Source of the DNA: Azospirillum brasilense
GTDB lineage: Bacteria; Pseudomonadota; Alphaproteobacteria; Azospirillales; Azospirillaceae
Reading direction: 5' to 3'
Length of the DNA stretch: 64,000 nucleotides
Assembly (NCBI RefSeq): GCF_001315015.1
Contig: NZ_CP012914.1
Coordinates: forward strand, 310,001-374,000
The notes below the pieces were generated by a model that was not told the origin of the DNA, made no database searches, and was given only the letters and a program-made list of their open reading frames with translations. Shown here in pieces: positions 43,409 to 51,240 of the stretch. Both the position numbers and the translations under genes were made by a program. How positions within the stretch are numbered: the first letter of the stretch is position 1; each line of letters starts with the position of its first letter.

Positions 43409-44964
43409 AGGCACTCCCCGTGACTCCGCCGACCGAGACCGCGCCGAAAGAGAGATCGCGGCTGTCCCGCCTGCTGGGCTGGGCGTCGGAGGACCGCACG
43501 CGCCGCATTGGGCTCTGGCTGGCCATCCTGACCGGCGGATTCGGTTTGGCCGCCGCCTATCTCTCGCTGCTGGTGGTGAATTACGGTGAGGCGCTGCGGG
43601 GGGCCGCGCCCTACAACTTCGCCTGGGCCGCCAGCCAGACGGTGGGCGAGGTGACGCGGCTGGAGCAGCGCATCCTGGCCAGCGCACTTCCGGGGGCCAA
43701 GGTCGACGCGGAAGAAGTGCAGCTCCGCCTGGACATCGTGCGCAACCGCATCGCCGTGCTGGGGCGGGGGCAGGCTTCCCTCTTCATGGACCGCTACCCG
43801 CAGCATCGCCGCACGGTGGTGCGGCTGGAGGAGGCGCTGAACACCGTCGGCACGATCCTGGCCGGGCCGCTGCCGCCAGCGGACAAGGCTCTGGCCGCCC
43901 TGGCGGTTCTGGAGCCCGTCGACCGCGAACTCAACGCCTTCGCGTCCGTCGCTTCCCAGTTCGGCGGGGAGCTGGTGGACGAGGGGCACGATCACCTGCT
44001 CTATCTGCATGGGCTGTTCTCCATGCTGTCGGCCGGTCTGGCGGTCTGCGGCATTCTGTTCATCTCGGTGCTGCTGATCCAGAACCGGGCCATCCGGAAG
44101 GCGCACGACCGGATGGAGGCGATGGCCGGTGCCCTGCAAACGGCCATCGCCCAGGCGGAGGAGGCCAGCCAGGCCAAGACCCGCTTTCTGGCGACCATGA
44201 GCCACGAGCTGCGCACCCCGCTGAACGCGATCATCGGTTTTTCGGAACTGATCCGCGACGATGGCGACATCGGCGGCGGTGGCCGCCGTCCCGCCCCCCC
44301 GCCCGGCAGCACGAAGGAAACCACCCGCCGGGAGAACGCCCAGCGGGAGCACGCACAGTATGCGGGCTACATCCTGACCAGTGCCCGGCACATGCTGGGT
44401 CTGGTCATCGACATCCTGACGGTTGCCCAGATGGAATCGGGCCACGCCAACCTGACCTTCGATTCGGTGGATCCGCGCAAGGTGGTGGGCACCGCCATCG
44501 CCACGGTGCTGGGGACCCAGGCCGGGCGGGGCCGGACGATCCGGACGGCGGCGGGGGCGGTCTGGCCGGTGCTTCAGGCCGACGAGCGGGCGGTGCGGCA
44601 GATGATGCTGAACCTGCTGTCCAACGCCGTGAAGTTCAGCACCGCCCCGTCGGCGATCGACGTGCAGGCGTGGCTGGACCCGCAGGGCGGCTTCGTCATT
44701 GCCGTGCAGGACCAGGGCATCGGCATGACGCCGGAGCAGATTGAAAAGGCCGCGCAGCCGTTCTATCAGGCGGAGGACGGCGCGACGCGCCGTTTCCAGG
44801 GGTCGGGGCTGGGGCTCAGCATCGTGAAGAGCCTGATGGAGGCGCATGGCGGCCGGCTGCGGCTGGAAGGCGCGGCGGGTTGCGGCCTTCGGGCCTCTCT
44901 CCATTTCCCGGCGGAACGGGTCGGCGGGTTGGCGCCGCGTCCGGACCCGGCAAGCCAGGCATGA
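43405..44964 (+). CDS. Membrane histidine kinase, predicted partner of the PruR-like protein
   Basis: 519 residues. Membrane segments about 36-57 and 205-226 enclose a helical periplasmic domain of about 145 residues. A coiled coil leads to the H-box [18 protein letters not shown] (His267). Between the two HisKA helices lies an unusual Gly/Pro-rich insertion (about 285-313). N-box [12 protein letters not shown] and G-boxes QDQGIGMT and GSGLGLSIV are intact, so it should be active. No receiver domain and no adjacent response regulator; output unknown. GTG start overlaps the PruR-like stop, and folE follows after 55 bp. Confidence 0.88.
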   Translation: MKALPVTPPTETAPKERSRLSRLLGWASEDRTRRIGLWLAILTGGFGLAAAYLSLLVVNYGEALRGAAPYNFAWAASQTVGEVTRLEQRILASALPGAKVDAEEVQLRLDIVRNRIAVLGRGQASLFMDRYPQHRRTVVRLEEALNTVGTILAGPLPPADKALAALAVLEPVDRELNAFASVASQFGGELVDEGHDHLLYLHGLFSMLSAGLAVCGILFISVLLIQNRAIRKAHDRMEAMAGALQTAIAQAEEASQAKTRFLATMSHELRTPLNAIIGFSELIRDDGDIGGGGRRPAPPPGSTKETTRRENAQREHAQYAGYILTSARHMLGLVIDILTVAQMESGHANLTFDSVDPRKVVGTAIATVLGTQAGRGRTIRTAAGAVWPVLQADERAVRQMMLNLLSNAVKFSTAPSAIDVQAWLDPQGGFVIAVQDQGIGMTPEQIEKAAQPFYQAEDGATRRFQGSGLGLSIVKSLMEAHGGRLRLEGAAGCGLRASLHFPAERVGGLAPRPDPASQA

Positions 44965-45019
44965 GTACACCCGGCGTGGGCCTCGCCGGGGATAAGCAAC
45001 GAAGAAGGGATCGGGTTTT

Positions 45020-45709
45020 ATGACGGTGCAGGCAAATGTTCTCGCCCTCGTGCAGGAGGCGATGGAGGCGCGCCGGTCGAACGAGGCGCTCGACACGCCG
45101 CTGGACGCCGCGGGCGAGGCGGCCATGATCGACGCCGCGGCGCGGAAGGTCGAAGAATTGCTCGACGTGCTGCGGATCGATCACCGCAACGACCACAACA
45201 CCCGCGACACGCCGCGCCGTGTCGCCAAGATGCTGGTGCGCGAGCTTCTCAAGGGCCGTTTCACCGCACCGCCGGCGCTGACCGAATTCAGGAACGCCGA
45301 GGAATTCGACCATCTGATCGTCACCGGCCCGATCGCCGTGCGCTCCACCTGCGCGCACCATTTGATGCCGATCTACGGCACGGCCTTCATCGGCATCCTG
45401 CCGGCCAAAGGCGGCAACATCCTGGGCCTGTCCAAGTACGACCGGATCGTCGACCATTTCGCCGCGCGCTTTCAGATCCAGGAGGAACTGGTCAAGCAGA
45501 TCGGCAACTTCATCGTCGAGGCCACCCGGCCCCGCGGGCTGGCCGTGCGGATCAGCGCCGTGCACATGTGCAAAACCCACCGCGGCGTGCGTGCCGGCCA
45601 TGACAGCCGCATGGTCAACAGCTCCTTCCACGGCGAGTTGCTGGAGTCGCGCGATCTGCGCGAGGAGTTCCTGAGGGAGTGCGCGACGCTTGAGCGTTCC
45701 GCCCGCTGA
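45020..45709 (+). CDS. folE: GTP cyclohydrolase I, pterin-cluster copy
   Basis: 229 residues. Zinc ligands and catalytic residues present: Cys111, His113, His114 (STCAHHLMPIYG) and Cys184 (VHMCKTHRG). Converts GTP to dihydroneopterin triphosphate, the entry to all pterins. It is clearly diverged from the second folE about 2 kb away, with a different N-terminus and different motif surroundings. Its place behind the PruR-like gene and the kinase suggests it makes pterin for signalling. The EamA gene downstream overlaps its end by 20 bp. Confidence 0.9.
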   Translation: MTVQANVLALVQEAMEARRSNEALDTPLDAAGEAAMIDAAARKVEELLDVLRIDHRNDHNTRDTPRRVAKMLVRELLKGRFTAPPALTEFRNAEEFDHLIVTGPIAVRSTCAHHLMPIYGTAFIGILPAKGGNILGLSKYDRIVDHFAARFQIQEELVKQIGNFIVEATRPRGLAVRISAVHMCKTHRGVRAGHDSRMVNSSFHGELLESRDLREEFLRECATLERSAR

Positions 45710-46592
45710 GCGGACTCTGCCCTTTCGGAGGAGCGCGGAAAGGCGGCCCGGCATCGCGGGGGCGGCGCTGCTGATGGCGGCGTCGCTCGCCCTGGTGCTG
45801 ACCGCCGGTGCGCTGGCCCGCGAACTGGGCGCCCGCTACGGCGCGGCGGAGGTGTTGTTCCTGCGTTTCCTGCTGTCGTTGCTGGTGGTCGCCCCGGCGG
45901 CCGTCGCGATGGCCGGACGGCGCGCCCTGTCCGTCACCCGCCCCGGCGGCCACGCGGTGCGGGCGCTGAGCGGCGTCGGGGCGGCGCTGATCTTCTACGC
46001 GGCGACCCAGCATCTGCCCTTCGCCGATCTGGTCGCCCTGTCCTATGCCGCGCCCCTGTTCGTGGTGCTGTTGTCCGGCCCGGCCATCGGGGAGCGGGCG
46101 GGGGCGGCTTCCGCCGTCTGCGTCGCGCTGGGGATGGCCGGCGTCTTCCTGATCGCCCCGCCGACGCGGCTGGAGCCGTGGAGCCTTGCCATGCTCGCCA
46201 TGGCCTTCCTCAACGCGGTCTGCATCCTGGCGACCCGGCGGACGGCCCAGGCCGACGGGCCGGCGGCCACCGGGCTGGTCTTCGTGCTGGCGGGGTGCCT
46301 GCTGACCGCCCCGGCGGCCCTGCTGACCGGTTTCCGGATGCCCGAGCCGGCGGACCTGCCGGTCTTCCTGCTGCTGGGCCTCGCCGCGGGGGCGGCCATC
46401 CTGCTGAACGCCGCCGCCTTCCGCCGGGCGCCCGCGGCGGTGCTGGCGCCCATCGATTATCTGGGGATCGCGGCCTCGGCGGCCATCGGCTTCGTGTGGT
46501 GGGGCGAGAGTCCGTCGCCCGCGGTGCTGTTGGGCGGGGGGCTGATCGCCGCCGCCGGGCTGGGCACCTTGTGGGCCGGTGCGCGGCGCTGA
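45690..46592 (+). CDS. EamA/DMT-family transporter, possible pterin exporter
   Basis: 300 residues, about ten membrane segments in two EamA repeats (ARYGAAEVLFLRFLLSLLVV; YAATQHLPFADLVALSYAAPLFVVLL). Start is TTG 45690 with GAGGGAG ten bases upstream, inside the end of folE, so translation is coupled. No substrate can be read, but its position in the pterin operon suggests export of a pterin to the periplasm, where the PruR-like protein sits (inference). General metabolite efflux is the alternative. Confidence 0.85.
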   Translation: MSVPPAERTLPFRRSAERRPGIAGAALLMAASLALVLTAGALARELGARYGAAEVLFLRFLLSLLVVAPAAVAMAGRRALSVTRPGGHAVRALSGVGAALIFYAATQHLPFADLVALSYAAPLFVVLLSGPAIGERAGAASAVCVALGMAGVFLIAPPTRLEPWSLAMLAMAFLNAVCILATRRTAQADGPAATGLVFVLAGCLLTAPAALLTGFRMPEPADLPVFLLLGLAAGAAILLNAAAFRRAPAAVLAPIDYLGIAASAAIGFVWWGESPSPAVLLGGGLIAAAGLGTLWAGARR

Positions 46593-46611
46593 CGGCTTCC
46601 GCCCGTTTCGC

Positions 46612-47094
46612 CTACTGCACGACGATCCGCCGCACCACGGCCTTGGTTGCGCGGGCGAGATCCGCCGGGGCCAGGGCGATCTGCAGGCCGCGCCGTCCGC
46701 CGTTGACGACCATCTCCGGCAAGGTCTCGGCGCTGGCGTCGATGAAGGTGGGCAGAATCTTGCGCTGGCCCAGCGGGCTGATGCCGCCGACCATGTAGCC
46801 TGTGGTGCGCTCCGCTAACGTGGGATCGGCGAGATCGGCTTTCTTCGCCCCGGCGGCGGCGGCCAGCGCCTTCAGGTCCAGCTTCGCCGCGACGGGGATG
46901 ACGATGCAGGCCAGCGCCTTCGGCTCCAGCTGGACGATCAGCGTCTTGTAGACCACCGCCGGGTCCAGCCCCATGGCCGCCGCGGCGTGCAGGCCGATGG
47001 CGTCCGCCGAGGGGTCGTACTCATACTCCATCAGGCGGTGGGCCATTCCCGCCGCCTTCGCCGCGTTCACCGCCGGTGTGACCTTCGCCGCCAT
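46612..47094 (-). CDS. ybaK: YbaK/ProX-type Cys-tRNA(Pro) deacylase
   Basis: 160 residues from the ATG at 47092-47094. Typical motifs: GLDPAVVYKTLIVQ (the conserved Lys), IPVAAKLDLKALAAAAGAKKADLAD and GYMVGGISPLGQRK. Removes mischarged Cys from tRNA-Pro in the cytoplasm. An alternative start 13 codons upstream gives a basic extension. Convergent with the EamA gene, 19 bp apart. Confidence 0.92.
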   Translation of the reverse strand: MAAKVTPAVNAAKAAGMAHRLMEYEYDPSADAIGLHAAAAMGLDPAVVYKTLIVQLEPKALACIVIPVAAKLDLKALAAAAGAKKADLADPTLAERTTGYMVGGISPLGQRKILPTFIDASAETLPEMVVNGGRRGLQIALAPADLARATKAVVRRIVVQ

Positions 47095-47151
47095 CTCGAC
47101 CTTGCTCCCCCGGGCGCGGATTCGCCCTTTCACGCCGGGAGCTTAGCAGAC

Positions 47152-47184
47152 CGCCCCGGCGAGGGGGAGAGGGGGACCGAGGGG
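47152..47184. repeat. REP-like G-rich element
   Basis: CCCCGGCGAGGGGGAGAG then GGGGGACCGAGGGGA in the gap upstream of ybaK, the same style as the elements at 1902, 3354 and 25877. Confidence 0.4.
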
Positions 47185-47215
47185 AAGGCGCAACGCCGCG
47201 GTGCACCCCTTTCGA

Positions 47216-47242
47216 CGACGCAATTTTGCCCAAATTGCGTCG
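47216..47242. promoter_or_regulatory. Perfect 11-bp inverted repeat, candidate operator
   Basis: CGACGCAATTT (47216-47226) and AAATTGCGTCG (47232-47242) around TGCCC. No T-run follows, so it is not a terminator. It lies between divergent ybaK and the REC-Fis regulator, 89 bp before the regulator start; likely a dimeric regulator's binding site. Confidence 0.55.
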
Positions 47243-47330
47243 GTGTTCATGCCAACGCGCCTTGGACAGACGGGCCGCCTGCCGCGATTCTGACCGCCGG
47301 CCCGCTTCCCGGTCGGAGAGTTGGAGAATC

Positions 47331-47918
47331 ATGGTCCCACGCACGCTGCTTGTCGTCGATGACGATCCCACCCTGGAAGGCCGGGTCCAGGACGCCCTGC
47401 CGGTGTGCCGGATCGTCGCCGCGGGCGGCGTGGCGGACGCGCTGGAGGCGGTGCGGGCGCACCGGCCCCCGGTGGTGGCCCTGTCGGTCGATCTGGCCCA
47501 ACTGGCGGAATCGCCAAACGGAGGCGGCGACGGCCTGGACGCCCTGTCGCTGATCCTGGGCGAGGCGCCGTCGATCAAGGTCATCGCGCTCGCCCCGCAC
47601 GACCAGCGGGTGCTGGCGGTGCGCGCGGTGGCCCGCGGCGCCCACGAGGTGTGCGGCAAACCGATCGACGCGCAGGAGCTGGCGGGGGTGGTGCAGCGCG
47701 CCTTCCAGCGCGCCGACCTGGAACTGGAAGGGCGCCGGCTGGCCATCGGGGACGCCCCGCCGACTTTGCGCGTCCTGCGCGACGAGACGGAGCGGCGTGC
47801 CCTGCTCGACACGCTGGCCCGCTCCGGCGGCAACCTGTCGGCGACGGCGCGCCTGCTGGGGGTCAGCCGCCCGACGCTTTACAGCCTGTTGCGCCAACAC
47901 GGCATCCGCGCGGATTAG
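47331..47918 (+). CDS. Response regulator with receiver and Fis-type HTH, no AAA+ domain
   Basis: 195 residues. Receiver domain (about 5-120) with VVDDDPT, a probable phospho-acceptor in ALSVDLAQ and the Lys in CGKPIDAQEL. C-terminal Fis-type helix-turn-helix (about 152-192: LLDTLARSGGNLSATARLLGVSRPTLYSLLRQHGI). This is the NtrC layout without the sigma-54 activating AAA+ module, as in PrrA/ActR-type regulators. Start ATG 47331 with GGAGAA upstream. No kinase is adjacent; the closest kinase without a regulator is the one in the pterin operon, 2.4 kb upstream. Confidence 0.85.
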   Translation: MVPRTLLVVDDDPTLEGRVQDALPVCRIVAAGGVADALEAVRAHRPPVVALSVDLAQLAESPNGGGDGLDALSLILGEAPSIKVIALAPHDQRVLAVRAVARGAHEVCGKPIDAQELAGVVQRAFQRADLELEGRRLAIGDAPPTLRVLRDETERRALLDTLARSGGNLSATARLLGVSRPTLYSLLRQHGIRAD

Positions 47919-47930
47919 CGCGACGACGCC

Positions 47931-48596
47931 TCATTCGGCACGCGAGCCGGGGTTGCCGATCATCGACAGGAACTCCCGCCGGGTGGATGGGTCGCTGCGG
48001 AAGGCGCCCAGCATCCGGCTGGTCACCATGGTGACACAGGTCTTGTGCACGCCGCGGGTGGTCATGCATTGGTGTTGCGCCTCGATCACCACGGCGACGC
48101 CTTCGGGCTGGAGCACCTGATCGATGGCGTTGGCGATTTGCGCCGTCATCTTTTCCTGGATTTGCAGGCGCTTGGCATAGGCCTCGACAAGACGCGCCAG
48201 CTTGGAGATGCCGACGACCCGTTGACGGGGCAGGTAGGCGACGTGCGCCTTGCCGATGATCGGCACCATGTGGTGCTCGCAGTAGGATTCCAACCGGATG
48301 TCGCGCAGGACGACCATCTCGTCGTAGCCGTCGGTCTCCTCGAAGGTGCGTGCGAGGATCTCTTCCGGGTCGATGGCGTAACCGGCGAAGAACTCCTCGT
48401 AGGAACGGACCACCCGGTCCGGCGTGCCGACCAGGCCCTCGCGCGCCGGATCGTCGCCCGCCCAGCGGATCAGCGTGCGGACGGCATCCTCGGCCTCGGC
48501 ACGGGTGGGGCGCGCGGTCTCGCCATGGCTGGTGCCGGTGGGGTGGCCGGGGCCGCGGAGGACGTTGTCGGCGTGCGGGGTCTTGGAAGCCGTCAC
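47931..48596 (-). CDS. folE: GTP cyclohydrolase I, canonical copy
   Basis: 221 residues from GTG 48596. Zn ligands Cys106, His108, His109 ([20 protein letters not shown]) and Cys177 (QHQCMTTRG). Full-length, canonical FolE for folate synthesis. The frame is open upstream but contains only a short Asp-rich repeat ([15 protein letters not shown]), not needed for the family length. Second GTP cyclohydrolase I in the window, clearly different from the one at 45020. The 300 bp upstream (48597-48896) shows no gene. Confidence 0.93.
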   Translation of the reverse strand: MTASKTPHADNVLRGPGHPTGTSHGETARPTRAEAEDAVRTLIRWAGDDPAREGLVGTPDRVVRSYEEFFAGYAIDPEEILARTFEETDGYDEMVVLRDIRLESYCEHHMVPIIGKAHVAYLPRQRVVGISKLARLVEAYAKRLQIQEKMTAQIANAIDQVLQPEGVAVVIEAQHQCMTTRGVHKTCVTMVTSRMLGAFRSDPSTRREFLSMIGNPGSRAE

Positions 48597-48896
48597 GGGG
48601 CGAAGCCTTTCGATTTCCTGGTCAGACAGGTCGCGGTCAAACAGGTTCTGGTCATATGCGGCCCGTCGCCGCGGCACACAATGCCGGAGCCAGCCTGTCA
48701 GGTATGAATACGACCCGCAGCTTGCCCGGATCACCAGGATCTTCGCGAAGGCGGGCAGGCGGCAGGGCGGAATATGGCGCAAGTGGGTTCGAAGGCCCCA
48801 CAGTCAAGGCGCCGGGCTCGGTCTTTCAGCCCGCGCTGCGGCGATTGGTTGGGCGGGGCGGGCAGACTTTCACTGGCAACCGCTGGACGACCGGCG

Positions 48897-49289
48897 TCAG
48901 TTCAGCTGGCGGGGCTGGTGCGGGCTGTCCAGCGAAAAGGCGGGAACCGCCACGTCGAAGGCCTCACCGCCGCCCGTTTCGAACCGGTAGGAGCCGACCA
49001 TGATGCCGGATGGCGTGGGAAGCGGGGTTCCGCTGGTGTATTCGAAGCTGCCGCCGGGCTCCAGCACCGGCTGTTCGCCCACCACGCCCGGCCCGCGGAC
49101 CTCCTGCACGCGCCCCAGCGCGTCGGTGATGTGCCAATAGCGTGTGCGCAGCCGGACGGTTTCCTGGCCTTCGTTCTCGATCCGGACGTGATAGGCCCAG
49201 ACATAGCGGCTTTCGGCGGGCATGGACTGCTCGTCGAGAAAGACCGGCTGGACGGTGACGCGGATCGCGCGGGTGACTTTCGTGTACAT
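48897..49289 (-). CDS. apaG: ApaG protein
   Basis: 130 residues, fibronectin-III-like ApaG fold: [60 protein letters not shown] and [10 protein letters not shown]. Small cytoplasmic protein linked to magnesium/cobalt homeostasis; molecular role unsettled. Starts at ATG 49287-49289. Confidence 0.95.
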   Translation of the reverse strand: MYTKVTRAIRVTVQPVFLDEQSMPAESRYVWAYHVRIENEGQETVRLRTRYWHITDALGRVQEVRGPGVVGEQPVLEPGGSFEYTSGTPLPTPSGIMVGSYRFETGGGEAFDVAVPAFSLDSPHQPRQLN

Positions 49290-49462
49290 GGCGGCACTCC
49301 CGATCCTGAGAATAGGGGCGGGGGAAAGCCCCTGTCCAGTGGTGGAGCGGGGGACACCCCCTCCGGATGCCCGGAAGCGGCGGGACGGGTGCCCCGGCGA
49401 TGCATGCAGGACACACCGGGAAGCCATGCGCGAGGGTCCGGTTCCGGCCCTTTCACGATCGC

Positions 49463-49491
49463 TTGAACCCCCTGTCCACCGGTGGTATATG
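49463..49491 (+). promoter_or_regulatory. Sigma-70-type promoter with long leader, upstream of the GNAT gene
   Basis: TTGAAC (49463-49468) and TATATG (49486-49491), 17-bp spacer. A start near 49498 would leave about 210 nt of leader before the GNAT start. Confidence 0.55.
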
Positions 49492-49524
49492 CGAGGTCCC
49501 TGCAACGGCCGAAGAGCCTTGCCC

Positions 49525-49635
49525 ATGTCTCGTCCGCACAGCATCAGCATCCGACGACGAAGCCACGCCGCGCAGCGCGCGGGTGCGGCCGTCCTTGGGT
49601 CGCGTGCGGACGCTTCGGGTCTCCGCCGGCACTGA
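49525..49635 (+). CDS. Possible 36-residue leader ORF
   Basis: An ATG-started frame in the GNAT leader encodes a very basic, Arg/Ser/Ala-rich peptide ([14 protein letters not shown]...). No clear Shine-Dalgarno and no family. It could be a leader peptide or chance reading frame in GC-rich DNA. Confidence 0.2.
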   Translation: MSRPHSISIRRRSHAAQRAGAAVLGSRADASGLRRH

Positions 49636-49706
49636 TCCGGCGCTCCCCCGGCGCGGCGGCGCGATCCGCCTCCGACCACAGTCTTTCTGCCGGGAAGCCC
49701 CTTGAC

Positions 49707-50366
49707 ATGATGATCTCCCTGGAAGAGCCGCGGCACGACGCGGCGATCGAAGCCCTGCTCGACCGGTCCTTTGGTCCGGATCGTTTCAAGAAGACCGCCT
49801 ACAAGCTGCGGGAGGGCGTGGCCCCGATCCCGGAGCTCGGCTTCGTCGCCATCGAGCATGACGAACTGGGCAACGAGATCCTGGAGGGCACGATCCGCTA
49901 CTGGCCGGTGACCATCGGCGGCACGGTGCCGGCACTTTTGCTCGGCCCGATCGCCGTGTCGGACCGGCTGCAGGGCGGCGGGCTCGGCAGCAAGCTGATC
50001 CGGATGAGCCTGAACAAGGCGGCGGCGCTGGGTCACCGGGCGGTGATCCTGGTCGGCGACGCGCCCTATTACGCGCGGTTCGGCTTCACGCGGGAGCTGA
50101 CGCTGGACATGGCCCTGCCGGGACCGGTGGATCTCGACCGCTTCCTCGGCCTGGAACTGGTCCCCGGCGCCTTGGCCGGCGCCGCCGGCATGGTGACCGT
50201 CCCGACGGTGGACGAGGGCTACGGCGTGCCCGCGAACGAGGACGTTCGGCAGGAGGCCGGCGGCACCGCCTTGTTTCCGCGACTGATCTCGCCGCTGGTG
50301 TCGGTTTTCGCCGCGTCCCCGCGGGAACTTGCCGAATCCCGCCTGTGGCATGCTCGAACCGCTTGA
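49707..50366 (+). CDS. GNAT-family N-acetyltransferase
   Basis: 219 residues; GNAT core in 1-135 with [26 protein letters not shown] (motif A, acetyl-CoA pyrophosphate loop Q/RxxGxG/A) and [16 protein letters not shown] (motif B), the pattern of the YhbS-like subgroup. Substrate unknown. The C-terminal 80 residues are variable. Two consecutive ATGs (49707, 49710). Its end overlaps the tRNA-Gly promoter. Confidence 0.9.
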   Translation: MMISLEEPRHDAAIEALLDRSFGPDRFKKTAYKLREGVAPIPELGFVAIEHDELGNEILEGTIRYWPVTIGGTVPALLLGPIAVSDRLQGGGLGSKLIRMSLNKAAALGHRAVILVGDAPYYARFGFTRELTLDMALPGPVDLDRFLGLELVPGALAGAAGMVTVPTVDEGYGVPANEDVRQEAGGTALFPRLISPLVSVFAASPRELAESRLWHARTA

Positions 50367-50391
50367 AAGCGGCGAAAGCGTCGCCTATAAA
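50363..50391 (+). promoter_or_regulatory. Sigma-70-type promoter of tRNA-Gly
   Basis: TTGAAA (50363-50368) and TATAAA (50386-50391), 17-bp spacer, 10 bp upstream of the tRNA, overlapping the end of the GNAT gene. Confidence 0.75.
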
Positions 50392-50401
50392 CATGCGGCG
50401 C

Positions 50402-50475
50402 GCGGGTGTAGCTCAATGGTAGAGCAGAAGCTTCCCAAGCTTACGACGAGGGTTCGATTCCCTTCACCCGCTCCA
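50402..50475 (+). tRNA. tRNA-Gly (anticodon CCC), island insertion site
   Basis: 74 nt including CCA. Acceptor GCGGGTG pairs with CACCCGC; anticodon loop TTCCCAA gives anticodon CCC (GGG codons); anticodon stem GAAGC/GCTTA has one mismatch at its outer pair. T-arm GTTCGAT. Integrase debris starts about 75 bp after its 3' end, and the base composition changes further on, so this is the probable attachment site of the island. Confidence 0.96.
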
Positions 50476-50550
50476 AGCTTTTCAAGGGCTTAGCGCCCAA
50501 CAATTCCCCTCAAATGCACCGTACGGAAGCGGTACGGAAAAACGTTCGTG

Positions 50551-50735
50551 AATACCGCGGCACGTCGGCGGACAGTCATGCATCTGCTGCAGTCCGGGAT
50601 CGGCATCACCGTAACCGCGCTGTGGCTGGGCCCTGAGAGCCGACGGCCAAGCGCATGTACATCGAGTCCGATCGGTTGATGGAGGAACGCGCTCTGGATC
50701 GACTGCCATTGCCGAACATCGACGGGCCAAGGTGA
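50551..50735 (+). pseudogene. Tyrosine recombinase (phage/IS-type integrase), C-terminal fragment with frameshift
   Basis: The translated fragment ARRRTVMHLLQSGIGITVTA then LWLGPES resembles the integrase block HTxAMHLLQ(A/S)GVDIxxIALWLGHES; here the catalytic His-x-x-Arg is eroded. After a frame change near 50640 it continues as AKRMYIESDRLMEERALDRL, matching the terminal (Y)xxAD...KExALxRL helix, then a stop at 50733. Inactive remnant; the source element was probably what used the tRNA-Gly site. Confidence 0.75.
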
Positions 50736-50759
50736 CGACCGCCCGACCAACTGACGCCG

Positions 50760-51216
50760 TTTCTCCAGAGCCTCCGGCTATGCGCAGTCCAGCAGACCGA
50801 TAAATGCTGGCGGAGTCGGAAAACTCCGCAGTGCCGCCGACGACCTGCCCATAATCACCGGCCACGCATTTCGGCACAAGGATGTGGGCGACCAGCGCCT
50901 TGGTGGCCAAGCCGCCGGTGAGGGAATGATCGGGAGTCGGCGCCTGCACCATGGCGCTCGCACATTGGGGGCAGCCGTAACGTGGGCGCCGGCTCACCCT
51001 CACGGGGAACTGCGTCGGGATCATGTTGAGCATTTCAGACACGTCGGCGCCAGTCTCATGCAAGGTCCTGCTGCAGCAATGACAGTTCTTCTTGGCAATA
51101 CCGAGCAGGACCGCGGTGCACGGCAAGTGGGCGGGCAGTGCGTGGTGATTGCGTCGTGGCGAGGGCAGGACGGCCGCCATGCCGGTGTCCGGCTTGCCTG
51201 ATCCTGAGCCCGCCAC
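50760..51216 (-). pseudogene. IS66-family transposase (TnpC) fragment
   Basis: The minus strand encodes an IS66 TnpC N-terminal piece: zinc-finger region CHCCSRTLHETGADVSEML, then NMIPTQFPVRVSRRPRYGCP, QCASAMVQAPTPDHSLTGGL and ATKALVAHILVPK. After that the frame breaks, with only scraps (VGGTAEF) recognisable. No catalytic DDE part, no TnpA/TnpB, no clear inverted repeats. Dead insertion-sequence debris. Confidence 0.8.
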
Positions 51217-51240
51217 CGAAGTGTTCAGTCGCAGCGATGA

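Noticed and set aside
48620..48646. Operator-like direct repeat GGTCAGACAGGT/GGTCAAACAGGT upstream of folE
   Set aside because: It coincides with a 5-residue repeat in the open upstream frame of folE and has a 15-bp period, so a coding or slippage origin is as likely as an operator.
50551..50735. Active integrase driving the island
   Set aside because: Only about 60 codons remain, with a frame change and eroded catalytic residues.
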